Under the pieces are notes generated by a model. It searched no databases. It saw only the letters and a program-made list of their open reading frames with translations, and was not told the DNA's origin. 13,944 nt of DNA from Clostridiaceae bacterium (lineage in GTDB: Bacteria > Bacillota > Clostridia > Oscillospirales > QAMX01), in assembly GCA_016297585.1 (NCBI GenBank), contig JAEDGJ010000058.1, forward strand, positions 1-13,944, given 5' to 3'. Numbering within the stretch: position 1 is the stretch's first letter; every line of letters starts with the position of its first letter. The position numbers and the translations under genes were made by a program. This document shows, piece by piece, positions 5,779-11,016 of this stretch.

Positions 5779-7041
5779 TTATGTATGGATAAAACCGTAA
5801 TATTTCCAAAGAATATAGAGAATCGGAACAGCCGCCGCGGCGTTGAGCAGATCGGACACGCTCCAGACGGCGGCGGCGGAGCAGAGCGCGCCCGCACCCG
5901 CGGCTGCCGTCCAGAAAACGGCGTACACCTTCTCCGGCACGCCCGGGCATGCCCGGGAAAACGCGCGCGCGCCGACATAGCCCCAGCCGAGGATGCAGGC
6001 ATAGCCGAGAAGGACGGTGCAGACGCGGAACGCCGTCCGCCCGAGCGGCAGAAGCGAGAACGCCTGCAGGCAGAACGCCGCGCCGTCCGCCGTATCGATG
6101 CCCGCGTGCAGGGCTGCCGCGGTGAAGGCGACGCCGGTGATGCCGCAGAAGACGACGGTGTCCCAGAAGGTCGCCGTCGCGGAGACCATCGCCTGCCGCG
6201 AGGGGTCGCCGTCCGGAAGCGCCGCGGCGGCGATGCCGGCGGTGCCGAGGCCGGCCTCGTTGGAGAAAAGCCCGCGCGACACGCCGTAGCGGACGGCGCG
6301 CAGTCCGGGCGAAGCGGCGCAGATGCCGCCGAGGAGTCCGCAGGCGGCGCTGCGGAACCGGAACGCGCCGGAGAAAATGGCGCGGAGTGCCGGGAGGAGC
6401 TCCGCGCGGCAGACATAGAGGATGGCGCAGCAGCAGGCGAGATACAGCGCGGCGGCGAGCGGCAGGAGCTTTTCGCAGGCGCGCCGGATCCAGTCCGCGC
6501 CGCCGAGGATGACGCAGCCGGTCAGAACCGTCAATACGGCGGCGCTTGCCGGACGCGGAACGGGCAGCGCGAGTGCGGCGGCGTTTGCGGGGATCATCGA
6601 GCCGAGAAAGAGCCCGCCGAGCGCGACGCAGAAGGCATAGACGCTCCCGAGCCGCGGGCCCATCGCGTCCCAGGGGCCTCCCTCCCCGGGCGCTTTCCGG
6701 CATTCGAGCGTCATGCGCGCTTCGGCATAGGTGGTGGCGATGCCGAAAAGCCCCGCGATCCAGACCCAGAAGACGGCGCCCGCTCCCCCGCCGATGACCG
6801 CTAGGGCGACGCCGGTGATGTTGCCGACGCCGAGGGTCGCGGAGAGCTGGACGGCGAGCGCGGAAAAGCTGCGGCGCTCTCCGTCCGCGGCGCGCACGGA
6901 GTCGCGGATGCCCTGCCCGATGCGGCGCTGGGGCACGCCGAGGCGGATGGTCAGGAAAAGATGGGCCGCGCACAGCAGAATAGGCAGCGCGGCGCTCCAG
7001 AGCGCGGCTCCGGCGGCTTCGAGAACGGTCAAAACGGTCAA
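5779..7041 (-). CDS. Alanine/glycine:cation symporter family (AGCS) transporter
   Basis: A polytopic membrane protein that should take up alanine, glycine or a related amino acid with Na+ or H+. With the start chosen here it has 420 residues, at the short end of the family (about 440-490). Family motifs: SATLGVGNITG (about 67-77), GGAGAVFWVW (about 85-94), SNEAGLGTAG (about 260-269), a WDTVVFCGITG helix and the terminal WSVSDLLNAAAAVP segment (about 393-406). Many Ala/Leu/Val-rich helices are visible. I chose the TTG at 7039-7041 because AGGAGG lies exactly 6 nt upstream and no ATG occurs near the N-terminus. A longer TTG start at 7083 has no such site. The exact substrate cannot be told. It is transcribed away from efp, has no clear promoter of its own that I can defend, and ends next to the two-component promoter without a visible terminator. 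Confidence 0.9.
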   Translation of the reverse strand: MTVLTVLEAAGAALWSAALPILLCAAHLFLTIRLGVPQRRIGQGIRDSVRAADGERRSFSALAVQLSATLGVGNITGVALAVIGGGAGAVFWVWIAGLFGIATTYAEARMTLECRKAPGEGGPWDAMGPRLGSVYAFCVALGGLFLGSMIPANAAALALPVPRPASAAVLTVLTGCVILGGADWIRRACEKLLPLAAALYLACCCAILYVCRAELLPALRAIFSGAFRFRSAACGLLGGICAASPGLRAVRYGVSRGLFSNEAGLGTAGIAAAALPDGDPSRQAMVSATATFWDTVVFCGITGVAFTAAALHAGIDTADGAAFCLQAFSLLPLGRTAFRVCTVLLGYACILGWGYVGARAFSRACPGVPEKVYAVFWTAAAGAGALCSAAAVWSVSDLLNAAAAVPILYILWKYYGFIHT

Positions 7042-7090
7042 GGTCGGCCTCCTGTTTTGAAAAAATCCGGGCCTGCCCCGCAAAAAGGGC

Positions 7091-7119
7091 TTGCAATTCC
7101 GGCGGAATGGGTGTATAAT
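7091..7119 (+). promoter_or_regulatory. Sigma-A promoter of efp
   Basis: TTGCAA (7091-7096) and a perfect TATAAT (7114-7119) are separated by the ideal 17 bp. Transcription would begin near 7126, giving a leader of about 43 nt. It is one of the clearest promoters in the window and probably drives efp, the CD1247-like gene and the cupin gene. Confidence 0.85.
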
Positions 7120-7168
7120 ACAGCGTCAAGGTATTACAATGCTATTTTATGTAATGGAGGAACCCCCT

Positions 7169-7726
7169 ATGATTTCCGCAGGCGAATTCCGTAACGGCGT
7201 AACCTTTGAGATGGACGGTCAGGTTCTGCAGATCGTCGAATTCCAGCATGTCAAGCCCGGCAAGGGCGCGGCCTTTGTCCGTACCAAGCTGAAGAACGTC
7301 ATTACCGGCGCCGTTGTCGAGCGTACCTTCAACCCCACCGACAAATTCCCGCCCGCGTTCGTCGAGCGTAAGGACATGCAGTACCTGTATAACGACGGGG
7401 ATCTGTATTACTTCATGGATCCCGAATCCTTCGAGCAGATCCCGATCAACAAGAGCACCCTCTCGGACAACTTCAAGTTCGTCAAGGAAGAGACCATGTG
7501 CAAGATCGTTTCCTACAAGGGCAGTGTCTTCGCCGTCGAGCCGCCGAACTTCATGGACCTCGAGGTCACCGATACCGAGCCCGGTTTCGCCGGCAACACC
7601 GCCACGAACACCTTCAAGCCCGCGACGCTGGAGACCGGCGCCGAGATCAAGGTCCCGCTCTTCATCAACATCGGCGACAAGATCAAGATCGACACCCGTA
7701 CGAGCGAGTATCTGTCCCGCGCATAA
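7169..7726 (+). CDS. efp: Translation elongation factor P
   Basis: EF-P binds ribosomes stalled at polyproline stretches and helps form the peptide bond. The protein is 185 residues, the standard length. It has the N-terminal KOW-like domain with the loop KPGKGAAF, whose tip Lys32 sits where the modified lysine or arginine of other EF-Ps is found. The two OB-fold domains follow, with the family motifs ERTFNPTDKF, MDPESFEQ and the C-terminal GDKIKIDTRTSEYLSRA. The ATG at 7169-7171 has GGAGG 8 nt upstream and starts the conserved MISAGEFRNG. An in-frame longer reading from 7091 would start before the promoter -10 and is rejected. No EpmA/EpmB-type modification gene is in the window. The + strand genes downstream follow within 80 bp. 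Confidence 0.98.
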   Translation: MISAGEFRNGVTFEMDGQVLQIVEFQHVKPGKGAAFVRTKLKNVITGAVVERTFNPTDKFPPAFVERKDMQYLYNDGDLYYFMDPESFEQIPINKSTLSDNFKFVKEETMCKIVSYKGSVFAVEPPNFMDLEVTDTEPGFAGNTATNTFKPATLETGAEIKVPLFINIGDKIKIDTRTSEYLSRA

Positions 7727-7746
7727 ATTGCAGCTTTTGCGTATAA

Positions 7747-7764
7747 ACGCCGCTTTTTCGGCGT
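7747..7764 (+). other. Small intercistronic hairpin after efp
   Basis: A 6-bp perfect stem (7747-7752 ACGCCG with 7759-7764 CGGCGT) has a 6-nt loop made mainly of T's, 20 nt after the efp stop. No T run follows, so it is a poor terminator. It may lower read-through or protect the efp message. I see no convincing promoter between efp and the next gene. Confidence 0.4.
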
Positions 7765-7805
7765 ACAATACCTTACCGAACCAGGAAAATAATGGAGGAT
7801 ATACC

Positions 7806-8333
7806 ATGACCATCACGGAAAAAGTGGCGTATGTCAAGGGTCTTGTCGCGGGTCTGGAGCTCGACGGGACGAAGAAGGAGACGAAGGTCATCCTCGCGAT
7901 GCTCGACGTGCTCGACGAGATGGCGCTTTCCGTCACCGACTGCGAGGACGACATCATCTCTCTCGGCGAGGAAGTCGACGCGATGAGCGAGAGCATCTCC
8001 GACCTCGAGGACACCGTCTACGACGAGGACGAGGACGACGACGAATGCGACGACGATTGCTGCTGCTGCGGCGATGACGACGACGAGGAAGAAGAGGATC
8101 CGGACTATTTCGAGTTCACCTGCCCCGACTGCGGCGAAAAGCTGTATCTGGACGAGGAAGTGCTCGAGCAGGGCAGCATCAAGTGCAAGGCCTGCGGCCG
8201 TGAGATCGCGTTCGAGATCGTCGACGAGTGCGGCTGCGAGGACTGCTGCGGCTGTGAAGACTGTGAAGACGGCGAAGACGAGCACGAGGAGCACGACGGC
8301 TGCTGCTGCTGCAAGGACGAAGACAAGGAGTAA
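7806..8333 (+). CDS. CD1247-type N-terminal domain protein with zinc ribbon and acidic Cys-rich tails
   Basis: A 175-residue soluble protein of a clostridial family known only by its N-terminal domain (named after C. difficile CD1247). No molecular function is known to me. Residues 1-72 form the conserved helical part (MTITEKVAYVKGLVAGLEL, then a Leu/Glu-rich probable coiled coil, about 28-70). Residues 73-100 are almost all Asp/Glu with CxxxCCCC (81, 85-88). Residues 104-138 form a zinc-ribbon-like unit, CPDC (106-109) and CKAC (127-130). The tail (139-175) is again acidic with Cys at 142, 144, 147, 148, 150 and 153, two His, and a second CCCC (166-169). In all 20 of 175 residues are Cys. 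The ATG at 7806 has GGAGG 7 nt upstream. It lies between efp and a cupin gene that shares its stop region. Metal binding is likely from composition, but the role is unknown. Confidence 0.85.
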   Translation: MTITEKVAYVKGLVAGLELDGTKKETKVILAMLDVLDEMALSVTDCEDDIISLGEEVDAMSESISDLEDTVYDEDEDDDECDDDCCCCGDDDDEEEEDPDYFEFTCPDCGEKLYLDEEVLEQGSIKCKACGREIAFEIVDECGCEDCCGCEDCEDGEDEHEEHDGCCCCKDEDKE

Positions 8334-8339
8334 GAGTCT

Positions 8340-8684
8340 ATGATCGTTCGCGCATCGGAACAGCGCTGCGAGACCCGTACCGCCATGCGCGGCGGAAAGG
8401 GCGAGATCGCGCTGCAGCACTTGGTCGACGGCACGAAGACCTACGGCAAGACGCGCATGATGGCGCGGCTCACCTTCCCCGCCGGCGCGTCCATCGGCAA
8501 GCATCCGCATCTGGAGGAGGCCGAGGCCTACATCATCCTGTCCGGAGAGGCGACGGTGACGGAAAACGACGTCTCCTACAAGCTGACGGCGGGTGACGCG
8601 GCGTTTACGGGGAACGGCGACACGCATTCCATCGAAAACACCGGCGACGGCGAGCTCGTCATCCTCGCGATCATCTTCAACTGA
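8340..8684 (+). CDS. Small single-domain cupin protein
   Basis: A 114-residue single-cupin beta-barrel protein of unknown substrate. Motif 1 is complete: His55 and His57 (HPH), Glu62 and Gly69, with the classical spacing. Motif 2 (Gly85...Gly93...His96...Asn100) is also present. The 3-His/1-Glu set can therefore bind a divalent metal, as in many small cupins that act as isomerases, dioxygenases or sugar-binding proteins. The ATG begins 6 bases after the previous stop, and its ribosome binding site AAGGAG (8325-8330) lies inside the last codons of the CD1247-like gene. Translation is thus coupled to that gene. Two terminators follow. There is no signal peptide. The catalytic role cannot be named from sequence. 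Confidence 0.88.
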   Translation: MIVRASEQRCETRTAMRGGKGEIALQHLVDGTKTYGKTRMMARLTFPAGASIGKHPHLEEAEAYIILSGEATVTENDVSYKLTAGDAAFTGNGDTHSIENTGDGELVILAIIFN

Positions 8685-8693
8685 AAAAACGGG

Positions 8694-8723
8694 TACCCCC
8701 GACCGCACGGCCGGGGGTATTTT
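8694..8723 (+). terminator. Intrinsic terminator after the cupin gene
   Basis: A GC-rich stem (8694-8705 with 8708-8719, one A/C mismatch, run of five C-G pairs, tight loop) begins 9 nt after the cupin stop and is followed by TTTT (8720-8723). It ends the efp, CD1247-like, cupin unit. Confidence 0.8.
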
Positions 8724-8728
8724 GACTC

Positions 8729-8774
8729 AAAAAGAGCGTCCGGAAACGTATCAGCGCTTCCGGACGCTCTTTTT
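8729..8774. terminator. Second, bidirectional terminator between the cupin and NahK-like genes
   Basis: A 17-bp perfect inverted repeat (8729-8745 with 8758-8774) encloses a 12-nt loop, with five A's on one flank and five T's on the other. It acts equally well for the + strand unit and for the convergent kinase gene, whose stop lies 28 bp beyond. Together with the first hairpin it forms a tandem terminator. Confidence 0.88.
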
Positions 8775-8801
8775 ATGTGCTTTTTTGCCGCGATCCGCCC
8801 C

Positions 8802-9893
8802 TCAGCGGCGGTCGATGAACGCCTGCACGGCGTCGGCTTTCGCTTCCATGTCCTCGAGCAGCCGCATCTGGGCGCGCGCGCGGATGAGATTGTGGTGAGG
8901 GGACTTGACCTTGAAGTAGAGGTCGCCCTCGATGTAGTCCGTGAGGAAGCGCATCGCGAGCTCGCAGGTGATGACGCGCATGCCGAGCGGCAGAAGGTCG
9001 ATCTCGTGCGGCGTGAGGAAGCCGTCGACCTCGGAGAGGAAGCCGCGGGTGAAGAGCGCGAATTTGTCCATGTCGAGCGCGATTTTGGAGAGGTCCTCCT
9101 CGTCCTCGGCGGCGGTGGACGCGCCGAAGCGGATGGCGTCGCCGTAGTCGTAGAGCGCGGAGCCGGGCATGACGGTGTCGAGGTCGATGACGCAGACGGC
9201 GCGGTCGGTGTCGTTGTCGATCATGACGTTGTTGATCTTCGTGTCGTTGTGCGTCACGCGCAGCGGCAGCGTGCCGCGGTCGAGCTCGCGGACGATGGAG
9301 CCCATCGCGCGGCGGCGGTCGAACATGAACTCGATCTCCGGCTCCAGCTCGCGCACGCGTCCGGCCTTATCCTCGGAGACGGCGCGGACGAAGGCGTAGA
9401 AGCGCTTGGTCGTGTTGTGGAAGTCGGGGATCGTCGTGTGCAGCTCGGAGGCGGGAAAATCGCAGAGCAGACGCTGAAACTCACCGAAGGCGTGCCCGGC
9501 CTGTTCAAACTGCATCGGGCGGGTGATCGTGTCGTAGGCGGTGGCGTTCTCGATGTAGCGGTAGGCGCGCCAGTAGCCGCCGTTTTTGAACAGCGAGCGG
9601 CCGTCGGTCGTCGGGATGATCTCGAGCACGCGCCGGGAGGGGTCCTCCCCTGCCGCGAGAAACTTCGCGCGGAGGTGGGAGGTGATGCGCTCGATGTTTT
9701 CCATGACGGCGTAGGGGTCGTGGAAGACGTAGGTGTTGACGCTCTGGAGAATATAGTGCCGGATGGCGCCGCCGGACGCGTACTGGAGATGATAGGTGTT
9801 GTTGATATTGCCCGAGTGAACCTCGCAGGCGGAAACGTAAAAGCCCTCAAACTGAAAATGGGGCAGAATATGCTTGATCTGATTATATACCAT
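8802..9893 (-). CDS. NahK-like N-acetylhexosamine 1-kinase (aminoglycoside-phosphotransferase fold)
   Basis: A 363-residue kinase of the APH/choline-kinase fold. Its length and sequence match, from memory, bifidobacterial NahK/LnpB, which phosphorylates GlcNAc or GalNAc at C1 in the lacto-N-biose/galacto-N-biose pathway. Visible features: the nucleotide loop SGNINNTY (27-34), ILQSVNTYVFHDP (48-60), IPDFHNTTKRF (155-165), the catalytic loop THNDTKINN with Asp217, and the metal-binding IDLDT (Asp237, Asp239) followed by MPGSALYDYGDAIRFG. The ATG (9891-9893) has GGAGG 8 nt upstream and a good promoter. It stands alone: no phosphorylase, epimerase or sugar transporter is in the window. The sugar specificity is inferred; it could act on another hexosamine or related sugar. 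Confidence 0.8.
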   Translation of the reverse strand: MVYNQIKHILPHFQFEGFYVSACEVHSGNINNTYHLQYASGGAIRHYILQSVNTYVFHDPYAVMENIERITSHLRAKFLAAGEDPSRRVLEIIPTTDGRSLFKNGGYWRAYRYIENATAYDTITRPMQFEQAGHAFGEFQRLLCDFPASELHTTIPDFHNTTKRFYAFVRAVSEDKAGRVRELEPEIEFMFDRRRAMGSIVRELDRGTLPLRVTHNDTKINNVMIDNDTDRAVCVIDLDTVMPGSALYDYGDAIRFGASTAAEDEEDLSKIALDMDKFALFTRGFLSEVDGFLTPHEIDLLPLGMRVITCELAMRFLTDYIEGDLYFKVKSPHHNLIRARAQMRLLEDMEAKADAVQAFIDRR

Positions 9894-9935
9894 TCTGGTA
9901 TCCTCCGGAGAGTTTCTGGATGGAGTCGCCTAGCT

Positions 9936-9964
9936 AGTATAGCATATGCAAAATCAGGAATCAA
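9936..9964 (-). promoter_or_regulatory. Promoter of the NahK-like kinase gene
   Basis: On the minus strand TTGATT (complement of 9959-9964) and TATACT (complement of 9936-9941) are separated by 17 bp. Predicted transcription starts near 9929, about 36 nt before the ATG at 9893. It lies in the 203-bp divergent region shared with metF. Confidence 0.75.
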
Positions 9965-10015
9965 GTGTTTTCCGCGCGGGGAGACGGCGCCGCACGGAAA
10001 ATTTACATTGGACGA

Positions 10016-10045
10016 TTGACAAGCCGTTTTGCGCGGTGGTATACT
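10016..10045 (+). promoter_or_regulatory. Promoter of metF
   Basis: A perfect -35 TTGACA (10016-10021), an 18-bp spacer, then TATACT (10040-10045) preceded by TG at 10037-10038, the extended -10 arrangement. Two more TATAAT hexamers follow at 10047-10052 and 10057-10062 as part of a 10-bp tandem repeat (CTATAATGGA/CTATAATAGA). The leader to the ATG is only about 45 nt, too short for a SAM or cobalamin riboswitch. Confidence 0.82.
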
Positions 10046-10096
10046 CTATAATGGACTATAATAGAATGCTTTTGGCTACGCCAGAGAGGAATACAA

Positions 10097-10969
10097 ATGA
10101 AAATCAGCGAGATCCTGCAGTCCGGCCGCGTTTCCTTCTCCTGTGAGATTTTCCCGCCGAAAACCGGTACGGACATCGACCATGTGGACGAAGTCATCGA
10201 CGGCATCGCCGCGCTCTCCCCGTCTTTTATCAGCGTCACCTACGGTGCGTCCGGCTCCACGTCGAAGACGACGGCGTCCATCTGCGAAAAGGTGATGGCG
10301 CGCGGCATGACGCCGATCGCGCACATGACCTGCCTGTCTTCGACGCGTGACGAGGTGCATACCTATACGGAAAAGCTCACGGCGCTGGGCGTCGAAAACG
10401 TCTTTGCGCTGCGCGGCGACCGTCCCGCGGGCGTCACCGAGCCGGGTCCGGGCCAGTACCGGTATGCCTCCCAGCTCGTGACCGAGCTTGCGGCGCTCGA
10501 CCGCTTCTGCATCGGCGGCGCCTGCTACCCCGACGGCCATGTCGAGGCGCATGACAAGGCGGAGGATATCGCGCATCTGAAGGAAAAAGTGGACGCCGGC
10601 TGCTCGTTTTTGACGACGCAGATGTTCTTTGACAACGACGTTATGTACAGCTTCCTCTACCGTGCGGTCAAGGCGGGCATCCACGTCCCGATCCTCGCGG
10701 GCATCATGCCGCTGACGACGGCGAGCCAGTACGCGCGCTCGGCGCAGCTCTCCGGCACCCCCCTGCCCCCGCGCCTTCGCTCCATCTACGACAAATTCAA
10801 GGATCGCCCCCGTGCGCTGCGCGAGGCCGGCATCGCCTATGCCACGGAGCAGATCATCGACCTCGTCGCAAACGGCGTGCAGGGCATCCACATCTACACG
10901 ATGAACCGGCCGGAAAACGCGGCGGACATCTTCAAAAACATCGCCTACATCCGCAAAACCAAAATATAA
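10097..10969 (+). CDS. metF: 5,10-methylenetetrahydrofolate reductase MetF
   Basis: MetF reduces 5,10-methylene-THF to 5-methyl-THF using FAD, providing the methyl donor for methionine synthase. The protein has 290 residues, the usual size of bacterial single-domain enzymes. It shows the TIM-barrel family motifs SCEIFPPK (Glu17, equivalent to the catalytic Glu28 of E. coli), SVTYGA (46-51), ALRGDRP with Asp108, FLTTQMFFDN, and ILAGIMPLTT. The start ATG is preceded by GAGAGGA 6 nt upstream and by a strong extended -10 promoter. It is followed after 47 bp by metH in the same direction, giving a complete 5-methyl-THF to methionine step. The electron donor (NADH or a partner flavoprotein) cannot be inferred here; no MetV-type partner is adjacent. 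Confidence 0.97.
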   Translation: MKISEILQSGRVSFSCEIFPPKTGTDIDHVDEVIDGIAALSPSFISVTYGASGSTSKTTASICEKVMARGMTPIAHMTCLSSTRDEVHTYTEKLTALGVENVFALRGDRPAGVTEPGPGQYRYASQLVTELAALDRFCIGGACYPDGHVEAHDKAEDIAHLKEKVDAGCSFLTTQMFFDNDVMYSFLYRAVKAGIHVPILAGIMPLTTASQYARSAQLSGTPLPPRLRSIYDKFKDRPRALREAGIAYATEQIIDLVANGVQGIHIYTMNRPENAADIFKNIAYIRKTKI

Positions 10970-10976
10970 AAAAACG

Positions 10977-10995
10977 AGGCGCGGGACGCCTTTTT
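10977..10995 (+). terminator. Weak terminator or attenuator between metF and metH
   Basis: A short 5-bp stem AGGCG/CGCCT (10977-10981 with 10987-10991) with a 5-nt loop is followed by a T run (10991-10995). It is probably a partial terminator that lowers metH expression relative to metF; no second promoter is clear before metH. Confidence 0.5.
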
Positions 10996-11016
10996 ACAGG
11001 TTAGGAAATGTAAAAC

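Noticed and set aside
5738..7129. 463-codon minus-strand frame overlapping the AGCS gene in another phase
   Set aside because: Arg-rich non-biological composition. The other minus frame encodes a clear AGCS symporter.
7114..7135. Divergent promoter for the symporter overlapping the efp -10
   Set aside because: TATTAT/TATACA-like sequences exist on the minus strand, but no -35 with correct spacing supports them.
8041..8320. Possible sequencing or frame error creating the Cys/Asp-rich stretches
   Set aside because: The frame remains open from a conserved N-terminus through a proper zinc ribbon to a stop placed exactly before the coupled cupin, so the frame is genuine.
8775..10019. 414-codon plus-strand open frame opposite the NahK-like gene
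   Set aside because: Shadow of the kinase with no motif; it also runs across a promoter and a terminator.
10046..10096. SAM or cobalamin riboswitch ahead of metF
   Set aside because: The leader is only about 45 nt and shows no conserved stems. The same holds for the 47-bp metF-metH gap.
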